DNA of 64,000 bases from Dysgonomonas mossii (GCF_004569505.1 NZ_SPPK01000001.1:496001-560000); one strand, 5' to 3'. Positions 18,146 to 27,107 are shown, numbered from the stretch's first letter. A program made the numbers and translations. Notes: generated by a model not told the origin, from the sequence alone.

Positions 18146-19702
18146 ATGAAAAATGAAGCGAGTAAATCATATACGCTAAAACTGACACTGATTGCCACAC
18201 TGGGTGGATTGCTGTTCGGTTACGACACGGCAGTTATCTCAGGTACGGTAGAGTCGCTCCGTCACTTTTTTATAGAGCCGATGGGATTATCATTGAACGA
18301 GGCCAATGCAATGGAAGGCTTCGTGATAAGTAGTGCTCTGATTGGCTGTATCTTTGGTGCGGCTATGGCAGGTTGGGTAAGTCAGACTTTTGGACGTAAA
18401 AAAGCATTGTTTGCTGCGGCTATTTTATTTCTATTAGCAGCAATAGGGTCTGCATGGCCCGAAATAGGTTTCCAGATGCCTAGTGCAGGAGATCACTCTT
18501 TTGTATATCATTTTGTTTTTTATCGTATAATCGGTGGTGTAGGAGTTGGTATAGCTTCGATGGTCTCTCCTATGTACATCGCAGAAATAGCACCTCCCAG
18601 CAAGAGAGGTAGCCTTGTAGGACTCAATCAGTTTGCCATTATATTTGGTATGCTGGTAGTATATTTTGTAAATTATTTTATAGCAAAACAAGGAGATACA
18701 GAGTGGCTTCATACAACAGGATGGAGATGGATGTTTGCTTCGCTAGCTATTCCATCAGTCATATTCTTCCTATTATTGTTTATTGCACCCGAAACACCAA
18801 GATGGCTTGTGATGAAAGGTCACACCGCAAAGGCAGAGGGTATTCTTACCAAGCTTGTAGGTAGCGCAATGGCTAAGCAGGAAATGGTAGAGATAAGACA
18901 AAGTTTTGATAATGAAGAAACAGCATCTTTAAAACCATATTATCGTTTTATGATGACATGGCTCATCTTATTTGTTGTGGGTCTTATTTCGCTATCGTTG
19001 GTCGGAGTTTCAAGTGCATTGGAAATCTCTATGATAGCCAGCTTTGTAATAGCATTGTATGTTCCTGTTAAATCTTACGGATTCCTGATAATAATGACAG
19101 GTGTATTGTTATCTGCATTTCAGCAATTTGTGGGTATCAATGTTGTGTTATATTACGCTCCCGAAATATTTAAGAGTATGGGATCGGGTACAGACTCGGC
19201 TCTGTTACAAACTATCATAGTAGGTATTATCAATCTGTCGTTTACAGTATTGGCTATTATGACTGTTGATAAATTCGGACGTAAGCCGTTGTTGATTACA
19301 GGAGCTTTAGTGATGGCAGTATCTATGCTTGGCTTGGGAACATCTTTTTCTCAAGGATTACCCGGTACATTGAAACTTGTGTTTATGCTTACATATACAG
19401 CCGGTTTTGCTATGTCATGGGGACCTGTTTGTTGGGTTATGCTCGCAGAGATATTCCCTAACTCGGTACGTTCGAGTGTGATGTCTATTGCTGTAGCTGC
19501 ACAATGGGTATCAAACTTCTTAATCTCTTGGACATTCCCTATCATGGACAAGAACGATACATTAGTAACTATGTTCAATCACGGATTTGCATACTGGGTA
19601 TATGGCTCACTTGCCGTTATTGCTGCATTATTTGTATGGAAACGTTTACCTGAAACAAAAGGTAAGACGTTAGAAGATATGGAAAAATTATGGAAAAAAT
19701 AG
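18146..19702 (+). CDS. xylE: D-xylose/H+ symporter (MFS sugar porter)
   Basis: Inner-membrane uptake of xylose. The 518-residue protein has 12 predicted transmembrane segments and sugar-porter signatures: GGLLFGYDTAVISGT in TM1, GWVSQTFGRKKAL after TM2, PETPRWLV in the central loop, QQFVGINVVLYYAPEIF in TM7 and VDKFGRKPLL. It resembles E. coli XylE, including an extended loop between TM1 and TM2. It ends the xylose unit, 172 bases after xylA with the MITE-like element in between. Other hexose substrates are possible. Confidence 0.9.
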   Translation: MKNEASKSYTLKLTLIATLGGLLFGYDTAVISGTVESLRHFFIEPMGLSLNEANAMEGFVISSALIGCIFGAAMAGWVSQTFGRKKALFAAAILFLLAAIGSAWPEIGFQMPSAGDHSFVYHFVFYRIIGGVGVGIASMVSPMYIAEIAPPSKRGSLVGLNQFAIIFGMLVVYFVNYFIAKQGDTEWLHTTGWRWMFASLAIPSVIFFLLLFIAPETPRWLVMKGHTAKAEGILTKLVGSAMAKQEMVEIRQSFDNEETASLKPYYRFMMTWLILFVVGLISLSLVGVSSALEISMIASFVIALYVPVKSYGFLIIMTGVLLSAFQQFVGINVVLYYAPEIFKSMGSGTDSALLQTIIVGIINLSFTVLAIMTVDKFGRKPLLITGALVMAVSMLGLGTSFSQGLPGTLKLVFMLTYTAGFAMSWGPVCWVMLAEIFPNSVRSSVMSIAVAAQWVSNFLISWTFPIMDKNDTLVTMFNHGFAYWVYGSLAVIAALFVWKRLPETKGKTLEDMEKLWKK

Positions 19703-19735
19703 AATAACATTTTGAATGTTAAAATAGGTTGATAA

Positions 19736-19778
19736 AGTAGGAGGTTTGTTGAGATAATAAGCCTCCTACTACTTTTTT
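19736..19778 (+). terminator. terminator after xylE
   Basis: A 9-bp stem AGTAGGAGG/CCTCCTACT (19736-19744, 19762-19770) is followed by ACTTTTTTAG. It sits between convergent genes and its T run overlaps the stop codon of the ABC permease gene on the other strand. Confidence 0.7.
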
Positions 19779-20889
19779 AGTTTGTCTTTTTATAACTGAT
19801 AATAGCCCAAGTATTGAAAAAAACTACAAATCCCAGTAATGCAAACATCTGTGTGGTTAAGTCCATAAATACACTACCCTTGAGATAAACCATTCGCATC
19901 ACTTGTATGAAATACTTCAAAGGATTGAAGATCGTAACAATCTTAGCCCATTCGGGCATACTGCTTATTGGAGTAAACAGACCACTCATCAATATCAGAA
20001 TCATTATAAAGAAGAACATCACGAACATAGCTTGCTGCATGGTATTTGAATAGTTGGAGATAACCAGTCCGAATCCGGATACCACCAGAATATAAATTCC
20101 CGAAAAAAGATAGATTGTCAACAGACTGCCAACGGGTAATATATTATAGACAAATGCTGCGAACCCAAAACAGATAGTAAGCACCGTGAATCCGATAACC
20201 CAGTACGGAATAAGCTTTGCTAAAATGAATGTAAATTTATTTACGGGAGTTACGTTCATCTGCTCTATTGTACCCATTTCCTTTTCGCTTACAATGTTCA
20301 GTGCCGGCAGGAAGCCGGTTAGCAGTGTAAGTAGTATTACCATCAATGCCGGAACCATAAATACTTTATAATCCAAATTAGGATTGAATTTGTACTGAGG
20401 GACGACGTTGATAAGGGGTAATGCTGCACCCTCTCTTTTGGGAGACCATTCTTCTCTGATATCCGATGAAAAATCGGATAGTATAGCACCCATATATGAA
20501 GAGCTTAGTGAGCCTTTCACTCCATTGACCGTGTTTGCTGATATCATAACATTAGCCACTCCTGTTTTCACGAGGTTTTTCTCAAAATCGGGTTGTATTT
20601 CGAGTATAACATCTGCTTTACCCGACTCGATACTATGCAAAGCTTTATCACCCGATAAAGAGACATCCGTAAGATGAAAATATCCGGATGAGGTCGCCTT
20701 GCGGACTAATCTTTCGGAATAAGTGCTATGATCATTATCAACAATACTTAGCTTAATGTTTTTTATCTCCTGATTGGCAGCCCAAGGCATAATGAGCATC
20801 ATCATAATTGGCATGCCTATGATTAATCTCGGAAGAAATGAGTTCCGCATAATCTGTTTAAACTCTTTTTCGATCAAAAATTTTATCAT
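19777..20889 (-). CDS. ABC-2 type efflux permease, distal subunit
   Basis: The 370-residue inner-membrane permease of the YhhJ/YbhR kind has one N-terminal transmembrane helix, a large periplasmic domain (about residues 45-175), then five helices (LMVILLTLLTGFLPALNIVSEKEMGTIEQM is the conserved cytoplasmic loop region). It is the last gene of the TetR-TolC-HlyD-ABC operon, 5 bases after the paralogous permease. It is likely to form a heterodimer with that permease and to work with the HlyD and TolC partners in drug or lipid-like efflux. The substrate is unknown. Confidence 0.88.
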   Translation of the reverse strand: MIKFLIEKEFKQIMRNSFLPRLIIGMPIMMMLIMPWAANQEIKNIKLSIVDNDHSTYSERLVRKATSSGYFHLTDVSLSGDKALHSIESGKADVILEIQPDFEKNLVKTGVANVMISANTVNGVKGSLSSSYMGAILSDFSSDIREEWSPKREGAALPLINVVPQYKFNPNLDYKVFMVPALMVILLTLLTGFLPALNIVSEKEMGTIEQMNVTPVNKFTFILAKLIPYWVIGFTVLTICFGFAAFVYNILPVGSLLTIYLFSGIYILVVSGFGLVISNYSNTMQQAMFVMFFFIMILILMSGLFTPISSMPEWAKIVTIFNPLKYFIQVMRMVYLKGSVFMDLTTQMFALLGFVVFFNTWAIISYKKTN

Positions 20890-20894
20890 GATAA

Positions 20895-22001
20895 TCAGCC
20901 TAATCTAACTTTAAACTTTTTCAAACTTATTGTAATCAGTAATATGAACATAGATACGAGAATAGCCATATCTTTCAATATAAAATCAACACCTACGCCC
21001 TGTATCATTAGTTTTTTTATGGCATCGATATACCATTTAGCAGGAATAATATTTGATATCCATTGTAGTACTTCAGGCATACTTTCTATCGGATATATCA
21101 TGCCTGATAACAACATGACGGGCATCATAAAACCCATTCCCGAAATCAGCATCGCTGTTACTTGCGTATTTGCAATAGTAGATACAAACAGCCCCAGCGA
21201 AAGTGCTACCGCAATAAATATGAACGATATTGCAGCAAGCCAAAACAAGCTTCCGGCTACAGGTACTTTGAGGACGAAATATGATAATAACAATATTGAA
21301 GTGAGATTCACTACCGATAGCGTAAAATATGGTACTGCTTTAGCCAGAATGATATAAATAGGCTTTATCGGCGAAGCGAGCAATACTTCCATTGTGCCCA
21401 TTTCTTTTTCGCGTACAATGGCTATAGATGTCATCATGGCACATATCAACATGAGAATAAGTCCCATAACCCCCGGTACGAAATTGTATGCGCCTTTTAA
21501 CTGAGGATTATACAGCATTTTTACTTCGGGTATTATGCGGAAAGGAACGTTATACTCACGCATCAATTCTTGTTGATATGACGATATTATATTTGTAGCA
21601 TACCCTGTTTGCATAAGCGATTGATTGGGGTCTGTAGCATCGGCTATAAGTTGTATAGAAGCTTCTCCTGTATGTAACAAGTTGTTGTTGAAATTTTCTC
21701 CGAATACAACTACCATATTTACTTTTCCTTGCCTGAAAACCTGTTCAATATCATCGGGGCTGTTCAAAACTTGCGAGACTGTAAAGTATTCGCTTGCTTC
21801 AAGCTGTTCGATGATGCGCTGTGTTGAAATATCCTTCGAGAGGTCGAATACTGCAATCTCTGTATTTTTGAGCTCTGTGGTTATAGCAAAGCCAAATATA
21901 ATGATCTGCACAATGGGCATTCCCAGCAAGATCAACATAGTGCGCTTATCGCGGAATATATGATAGAATTCTTTTTTTACAAAAGAGAGAAATTGTTTCA
22001 T
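20895..22001 (-). CDS. ABC-2 type efflux permease, proximal subunit
   Basis: Paralogue of the following permease with the same design: N-terminal helix, periplasmic domain, then the REKEMGTMEVLLASP loop and a bundle of helices. I use ATG 22001 (MKQFLSFVKKEF). The frame extends upstream to 22070, but that would overlap the ATPase gene, whereas 22001 leaves a 4-base gap. Product 368 residues. Pairs with the distal permease and the two ATPases. Confidence 0.88.
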   Translation of the reverse strand: MKQFLSFVKKEFYHIFRDKRTMLILLGMPIVQIIIFGFAITTELKNTEIAVFDLSKDISTQRIIEQLEASEYFTVSQVLNSPDDIEQVFRQGKVNMVVVFGENFNNNLLHTGEASIQLIADATDPNQSLMQTGYATNIISSYQQELMREYNVPFRIIPEVKMLYNPQLKGAYNFVPGVMGLILMLICAMMTSIAIVREKEMGTMEVLLASPIKPIYIILAKAVPYFTLSVVNLTSILLLSYFVLKVPVAGSLFWLAAISFIFIAVALSLGLFVSTIANTQVTAMLISGMGFMMPVMLLSGMIYPIESMPEVLQWISNIIPAKWYIDAIKKLMIQGVGVDFILKDMAILVSMFILLITISLKKFKVRLG

Positions 22002-22005
22002 AATA

Positions 22006-22749
22006 TCAATTATCAGAGCGTTTTGCTTTTCGTGCCAGTTGTTGGAAAACTTCATCCATATTTTTTGCATTGAATCGGTGGCGCAGATTCTTTGGCGTAT
22101 CCAACGCTTCTATTTTGCCATCTACCATAATTGAAATCCGATTGCAATACTCCGCTTCGTCCATATAGTGGGTTGTAACAAATACGGTAATTCCTCTGTC
22201 GGCAGCCTGATATATCAGTTCCCAAAATTGCCTGCGGGTAGCGGGATCTACTCCACCTGTGGGTTCGTCCAAAAATACAATTTTGGGTTCATGGAATATA
22301 GACACAGAGAAAGCAAGCTTTTGTTTCCATCCCAACGGTAATTCCTTTACCAATGTATTCCGTTCTTTGGCAAAGCCCAGTTCGTCGAGCGTTTGGGCGG
22401 TTTTAGTTTCAATAGCTTTTTCTTTCATTCCGTATATTCCTCCAAATAGCCTGATATTTTCCCATACTTTCATGTCTTCGTACAAGGAAAATTTTTGACT
22501 CATATAGCCGATGCTCTTCTTTACAGCTTCTTGTTCCTTAGATATGTCGTATCCGGCAACGAAGCCTTGCCCCGAACTTGGATAGCTTAATCCGCAAAGC
22601 ATACGCATGGCTGTGGTTTTGCCTGCACCATTAGCTCCTAAGAATCCAAATATTTCACCTTTTTCTACACTAAAAGATATATTATCTACAGCTGTGAAAT
22701 TTCCGAATTTCTTTGTCAGTTTTTCTGTATGTATAACCGTTTCGTTCAT
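22006..22749 (-). CDS. ABC transporter ATPase (second nucleotide-binding subunit)
   Basis: Cytoplasmic ATPase with Walker A GANGAGKTT, Q-loop GYMSQKFSLYEDM, Walker B IVFLDEPTGGVDP and switch His in VTTHYMDEAEYC. The ABC signature is atypical: LPLGWKQ replaces LSGGQ. The same substitution is known in the second half of YbhF/RbbA-type fused ATPases, so these two separate ATPases look like a split version. The start at 22749 gives an ATGA overlap with the stop of the upstream ATPase. The longer frame to 22782 would overlap it more. Confidence 0.9.
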   Translation of the reverse strand: MNETVIHTEKLTKKFGNFTAVDNISFSVEKGEIFGFLGANGAGKTTAMRMLCGLSYPSSGQGFVAGYDISKEQEAVKKSIGYMSQKFSLYEDMKVWENIRLFGGIYGMKEKAIETKTAQTLDELGFAKERNTLVKELPLGWKQKLAFSVSIFHEPKIVFLDEPTGGVDPATRRQFWELIYQAADRGITVFVTTHYMDEAEYCNRISIMVDGKIEALDTPKNLRHRFNAKNMDEVFQQLARKAKRSDN

Positions 22750-23660
22750 TGTTTTTCGTTTTGAGCCAATAGCATGTAACAATCTTCTATGCTTGGTTTT
22801 ATCTCGTGTATGTCAATGCCTGTATGTCCGCTGTTTGCGAGATATTCATTCAGTTTATTTATAGAAAAATCTTTATTTACTGTGATGTGGTGTACTTCCC
22901 CAAATGCAAAACATGTTTTTATCATACTATGGCTTCTGAGGTTTTTTAGTAGTTTATACATATCATCAGACTTTACAGACCATAATATTTCCGGATATCG
23001 GTTTATTATATTCTGTGGTGTTTCCACATCGAGGAAAGACCCGTTTTGAATCAGAGCTATACGATCACAGAGCTTAGCCTCGTCCATATATGGAGTGGAT
23101 ACAAGTATGGTAATATTTTGCTCCTTTAACTTCTTAAGCATATCCCAAAATTCTTTTCGCGACACAGGGTCTACTCCTGTAGTAGGCTCGTCCAGAAATA
23201 GCACGGCAGGCTTATGTATCAATGCACAGCATAGTGCCAGCTTTTGTTTCATACCGCCGGATAGTTTTCCTGCTTTTCTATCTTTAAAAGGCTCTATTTG
23301 TTGATATATATCTTTTATCAGGTGATAATTTTCCTGTATGGTTGTATTAAATACCGTAGCAAAAAACTCTAAATTCTCTTCCACGCTTAAATCCTGGTAG
23401 AGCGAGAATCTTCCCGGCATATAGCCTATTCTGTTCCGTATTTCTTTATAGTCTTTCACAATGTCCAAACCATCTACCCTGGCATTGCCACTATCTGCAA
23501 GCAGCAAGGTAGTAAGTATCCTGAAAAGGCTTGTTTTGCCGGCACCATCGGGTCCTATAATGCCATATATCTCTCCTTGCTCTACATCGAAGCTTATGTC
23601 GTTGAGAGCCTGTACAGATTTATAGCTTTTTTTTATATTTTGAACTGAAACAGCTTTCAT
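22746..23660 (-). CDS. ABC transporter ATPase (first nucleotide-binding subunit)
   Basis: The 304-residue ATPase has Walker A GPDGAGKTS, a canonical signature LSGGMKQKLAL, Walker B VLFLDEPTTGVDP and a C-terminal extension of about 80 residues that may contact the partner ATPase or permease. It follows the small winged-helix gene by 3 bases. With the next ATPase it provides one standard and one degenerate signature motif, so ATP hydrolysis is probably asymmetric. Confidence 0.9.
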   Translation of the reverse strand: MKAVSVQNIKKSYKSVQALNDISFDVEQGEIYGIIGPDGAGKTSLFRILTTLLLADSGNARVDGLDIVKDYKEIRNRIGYMPGRFSLYQDLSVEENLEFFATVFNTTIQENYHLIKDIYQQIEPFKDRKAGKLSGGMKQKLALCCALIHKPAVLFLDEPTTGVDPVSRKEFWDMLKKLKEQNITILVSTPYMDEAKLCDRIALIQNGSFLDVETPQNIINRYPEILWSVKSDDMYKLLKNLRSHSMIKTCFAFGEVHHITVNKDFSINKLNEYLANSGHTGIDIHEIKPSIEDCYMLLAQNEKQ

Positions 23661-23663
23661 ATT

Positions 23664-23867
23664 TTATGCATTCAATTCAATGTACAAGTCATCATCTTTC
23701 TCCACATAGTTAATCTTATTTTCTTTAGATAACCATCCAAGAGCCAAATAAATATACATTTCTCTATAGCCTGTTATTACCTCGAGATCATGTATCGTAA
23801 GCATCCCTTTTTCGGCAAGCGTATCACAAATAAGTTTGGTGTCACTATTTATCAGCTCTTTCAACAT
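23664..23867 (-). CDS. small winged-helix protein in the efflux operon (DUF2582-like)
   Basis: A 67-residue protein consisting of little more than one winged helix-turn-helix (LAEKGMLTIHDLEVITGY, then YLALGWLSKENKINYVEKDDDLYIEL). It resembles the small PF10771/DUF2582 wHTH proteins; family assignment is from memory. It is 11 bases after the HlyD gene and 3 bases before the first ATPase, so it is certainly co-transcribed. A regulatory role, or protein-protein contact, is possible. Its function is unknown. Confidence 0.75.
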   Translation of the reverse strand: MLKELINSDTKLICDTLAEKGMLTIHDLEVITGYREMYIYLALGWLSKENKINYVEKDDDLYIELNA

Positions 23868-23878
23868 AGCTTTGTGTT

Positions 23879-24778
23879 TTAATTCAATTTTAATTCTCCG
23901 TACATTCCATACTTTAGGTATCCATCGTTCTTTACAGCTACTTTTACGGCATATACCAAGTTGGCTCGTTCGTCACGAGTCTGTATTGTTTTAGGCGTAA
24001 ACTCTGAATTGTCCGATATCCAGGTTATAGTCCCTGAATATTCTTTCATTTCTTTCTCTCCAAAGTCTGCATATACTTTTACGGCTTGTCCTATTTTCAC
24101 TTGTGTCAATTGGCTTGCTGTAATGTATGCCCGAAGGAACATGTGTTCGATGTCTGCTACTTTAAATAAAGCTCTTCCCTGTGTTGCAAGTTCTCCTTGT
24201 TCTGCATATTTAGACAGGATAGTCCCATTGATAGGGCTACAGATAATAGATTTCTGTATCTGATCATTTATTTGAGCTATCTGCACTTCCAGTCCCGAGC
24301 TTTGTTCCGATATGTTTTTGTTCGAATTTTCTAATAATTCCGTTTGTGCAGTTAACTGCCTTTCAAGAACAAGTATCTGTGCATTTATATCATCTAATTG
24401 TTTTTGGTTTGCAGCGTTTGCCTTTACCAAGTTCTCGAATCGTTTCTGCTCGTTTTTCTGGGTTGCAATTTGTTGCTTTATAGCTGCTATCTGTCTTGGT
24501 ATATCTACACGCCCGCTCTTTACTGCACTAGTATTAGTCAGTAATTGCATCTTTTTTAGATATAATTGTACGGTGTCTATATACCCGAGAGGCTTTCCTT
24601 GTTCTACTTGTTGCCCTTCAATGAAATTGAGCTGCATAATCTTTCCGTTTGCTTCGGCTGATACAATTACCTCAGTAGTCTCAAAAACGCCGGATGCATC
24701 ATAGTCTCCATTTCCTTTTCCACAAGCTGTAAGCAAGAGTATGATGCTTGCATAAACTATATTTTTTGTTGTTTTCAT
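23879..24778 (-). CDS. HlyD-family membrane fusion lipoprotein
   Basis: Periplasmic adaptor joining the ABC permeases to the outer-membrane TolC channel. Lipobox LTAC at the N-terminus, a split lipoyl-like domain (VSAEANGKIMQLNFIEGQQV and SPINGTILSKYAEQGEL), and a coiled-coil hairpin of about 100 residues between them (KQQIATQKNEQKRFENLVKA...). Length 299 residues, normal for YbhG/YhiI-type adaptors. Second structural gene of the operon, after TolC. Confidence 0.9.
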   Translation of the reverse strand: MKTTKNIVYASIILLLTACGKGNGDYDASGVFETTEVIVSAEANGKIMQLNFIEGQQVEQGKPLGYIDTVQLYLKKMQLLTNTSAVKSGRVDIPRQIAAIKQQIATQKNEQKRFENLVKANAANQKQLDDINAQILVLERQLTAQTELLENSNKNISEQSSGLEVQIAQINDQIQKSIICSPINGTILSKYAEQGELATQGRALFKVADIEHMFLRAYITASQLTQVKIGQAVKVYADFGEKEMKEYSGTITWISDNSEFTPKTIQTRDERANLVYAVKVAVKNDGYLKYGMYGELKLN

Positions 24779-24835
24779 ATATTATTTTTCATTTGATGTA
24801 GAGAGAAAAGTATATCGTTGTTTCTTACTTCTTGT

Positions 24836-26101
24836 TCAATTGTTTGTTGTATATTTTAAGTTGTAAATAGCTTGGAGCAATTCTATCTCATGTTGTATTC
24901 TGTCTTGCTTTGCAAGATCTTCTGCATTTACATCACGCATGAGGTCAATGACGGTTGATGTTCCGTTTGCAACCTTTGCTTCAGTTGCTCGCTTTACATT
25001 GTTGCGAAGGATAACTATATCGTCATCATATTTTAGCAAGTCTTTATTCTTGTTTATTTCGTTTTGTTCTTGAGAGGTTTCCAAACTTGTATTGAAAAGA
25101 AATGTTTCTCGTGAAGTTGCAATATTATCCTGATTGGTTTCTATTAACTTTCTGTCGTTTTTTTGTGTGTACAAGCTTCCAAAATTCCAAGACAAGCGTA
25201 TTCCTCCGATGTAATATGCCGAGAAATCATTATTGAGCATATTCAGTGCAGGTTTTCCATACCCACCTGTGAGAAATAGTACCAATTTGGGCATGTAACC
25301 GGCTTTTATTACTTTCTTCTGCGTTTCTAGATTTACTAATTGCGCGTCGAACAACTCCAGCTCAGGTCGTTTTACTTGTGATGATATGGTCAAATTGTCC
25401 GCATTCGGTTTTGGCAAGATGATGTTTTCGTTTAGCTTTTGCCCGATAAGAATACCTAGCATGTCCAAGTATGCTTTTTTATTGGAAACGATCTGCGCCT
25501 TATTTTGTACAGTTTTCAGTTGCTCCACTTTTATCGCATCCAAGTCTGATTGATTCGCTATTCCATTGGTTATATAGCTTGATATCAGGTCAAAATTTCG
25601 TTGCAACTCTTCTTGCAAAAGAGCGTTCTGCTTCAATCTTGCATCGAGGAGCAAGATGCCAAAATACATTTGGTTTACCTGATAGACTATCTTATACATA
25701 TCAACGTCCAGCTGTTTTTGCTCAGCATAGGATGATGCTTTTGTGATATCTTTTTTGCTGCTTATTACACCTCCGTCCCATATCGTTTGGGTAACATCTA
25801 TTGTAGCAGAATACTGATCTTTGCTCAGCCCTTTGATATCTATGCCCTGAATATCAATAGGAATTTTTGTCACTTCCGATTGATAAGAGGCTTTAGCCGA
25901 TAATGAGAATTGAGGTAAATAGCCTTTTCCGGCATTTGAGAGATTATACTCTTTCGACCGCTCAATCAACCCGTACCGTTTTATAAGCGGATAATTTTCT
26001 TTTGCCATTTGCTGACATTGCTCTATGGTAAGTGTGCTTTGAGCAAAAGCCATAGCAGAAAAGAAAAGCGAATATATGATGATGATTAATGATTTTTTCA
26101 T
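24836..26101 (-). CDS. TolC-family outer membrane efflux protein
   Basis: Outer-membrane channel of the tripartite pump. Signal peptide MKKSLIIIIYSLFFSAMAFAQ, then two OEP repeats of long helices. I choose ATG 26101, which starts directly with the signal peptide. The frame continues to 26119, where it would overlap the TetR gene. 421 residues. It lies 10 bases after the TetR stop, making the pump operon a single unit under that regulator. Confidence 0.9.
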   Translation of the reverse strand: MKKSLIIIIYSLFFSAMAFAQSTLTIEQCQQMAKENYPLIKRYGLIERSKEYNLSNAGKGYLPQFSLSAKASYQSEVTKIPIDIQGIDIKGLSKDQYSATIDVTQTIWDGGVISSKKDITKASSYAEQKQLDVDMYKIVYQVNQMYFGILLLDARLKQNALLQEELQRNFDLISSYITNGIANQSDLDAIKVEQLKTVQNKAQIVSNKKAYLDMLGILIGQKLNENIILPKPNADNLTISSQVKRPELELFDAQLVNLETQKKVIKAGYMPKLVLFLTGGYGKPALNMLNNDFSAYYIGGIRLSWNFGSLYTQKNDRKLIETNQDNIATSRETFLFNTSLETSQEQNEINKNKDLLKYDDDIVILRNNVKRATEAKVANGTSTVIDLMRDVNAEDLAKQDRIQHEIELLQAIYNLKYTTNN

Positions 26102-26111
26102 ATTGATTCTA

Positions 26112-26732
26112 TTATTCATCTATTTGAAGTATCATTTTTATCCATTGTGGAATTAATGCTTTTCGTTCTTCTATAAATATTTCATACTCTTTTTCTCCGA
26201 AAGGAGCATGCAGGTTCATTAATAAAGGCTTTCCTACGATAGGGAAAATAGACATGGATACTATATTTATAAAAATCTGAAGCGGGGTTACTCCTTTTAT
26301 CTCTTTTTTGTCTATTTGTTCTTGTATCTGTTTAAATAGGAAATTATTTGCGATAGATTTTCCTTTAAGCCCCACATTTTCTATTATTTTGTGAGGATTG
26401 GCTTGTATTTCACTTAGTACAAATAGGGGTAAATTCGGATTCTTTGAGATAGAGTCTATATAGCGTGCGACAATCATGTCTATCTTATCTGAAAGATTAA
26501 TATCTTCTGCGTTTACAAGATTTACTATTAGTCCAAACATTTCTTGTAAGCTTTCTTTCATAATTATATCAAAAAGCTTTTCCTTACTCCTGAAATAATA
26601 ATTGAGCAAGGCAAGGTTTATTCCCGCTTCTTCTGCTATGTCGCGAGTTCGGGCTTGCCCATATCCTTTTTCATGAAATACTTTTCGGGCTGCATTTTTT
26701 ATTTTTTCTTCTGTCGAAATATCTTTTTCCAT
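26112..26732 (-). CDS. TetR/AcrR-family repressor of the efflux operon
   Basis: 206 residues with an N-terminal HTH (TRDIAEEAGINLALLNYYFRSKEKLF, about 25-50) and a helical ligand-binding domain. It is the first gene of the operon and lies directly behind a promoter that overlaps a 20-bp palindrome, so it most likely represses its own transcription and that of the pump until a substrate binds. Confidence 0.9.
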   Translation of the reverse strand: MEKDISTEEKIKNAARKVFHEKGYGQARTRDIAEEAGINLALLNYYFRSKEKLFDIIMKESLQEMFGLIVNLVNAEDINLSDKIDMIVARYIDSISKNPNLPLFVLSEIQANPHKIIENVGLKGKSIANNFLFKQIQEQIDKKEIKGVTPLQIFINIVSMSIFPIVGKPLLMNLHAPFGEKEYEIFIEERKALIPQWIKMILQIDE

Positions 26733-26768
26733 TTTGTGATGTATTCTGTTTACTTCTTAATCGAGCTA

Positions 26769-26800
26769 CAAACATAAATTAAAATATTGATTTAATCAAA
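26769..26800 (-). promoter_or_regulatory. promoter of the TetR/efflux operon
   Basis: Read on the minus strand: TTTG (26800-26797), 20 bases, then TATGTTTG (26776-26769). It matches TTTG-N19-23-TAnnTTTG. The transcript would begin about 30 bases before the TetR start codon. Confidence 0.7.
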
Positions 26801-26809
26801 TGATTAAAT
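26790..26809. promoter_or_regulatory. TetR operator candidate, 20-bp palindrome
   Basis: ATTTAATCA-AA-TGATTAAAT is a perfect palindrome with 9-base arms. It covers the -33 box of the efflux promoter. Size and position are what a TetR-family dimer needs for autorepression. Confidence 0.65.
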
Positions 26810-26843
26810 ATTATTTTTAAATACTATAATCAAATTCTTTTAA

Positions 26844-26877
26844 TTTGTCTGTTGTAATGTTTTTATAAATAAATTTG
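26844..26877 (+). promoter_or_regulatory. promoter candidate upstream of the ECF sigma gene
   Basis: TTTG at 26844-26847, 22 bases, TAAATTTG at 26870-26877. Good match to the housekeeping form, leaving an unusually long leader of about 220 bases before the sigma start. Confidence 0.5.
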
Positions 26878-27107
26878 TCTTATATAAGTAAGTAGCTTAT
26901 AAAAAAGTAACAGAAAAGTGACAAGTAAAAAGAGTGAAATAAGTGTCACTTTTGTCACCTTTTTATTTTTAAATTAGTTGTACGTTGTTGTATATAAGTT
27001 TTTTATGTTGGTTTTTCGGCAAGATGATAATTGAGACGTTTTTGGTGATATAATTAAAATGTTACTTTTTATGTTACAAATTTCAGTGTGGTTCGTTATC
27101 TAGATAC

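Larger units (their letters stand above)
26733..27107. other. 375-base divergent intergenic region
   Basis: Contains the efflux promoter and its palindrome on the minus strand and a forward promoter at 26844-26877. It also holds an inverted repeat AAAAGTGACA/TGTCACTTTT (26914-26923, 26944-26953) with a second GTCACC unit after it, and a direct repeat ATGTTAC (27059-27065, 27071-27077) close to the sigma-factor start. No gene of convincing length is seen. Confidence 0.6.
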
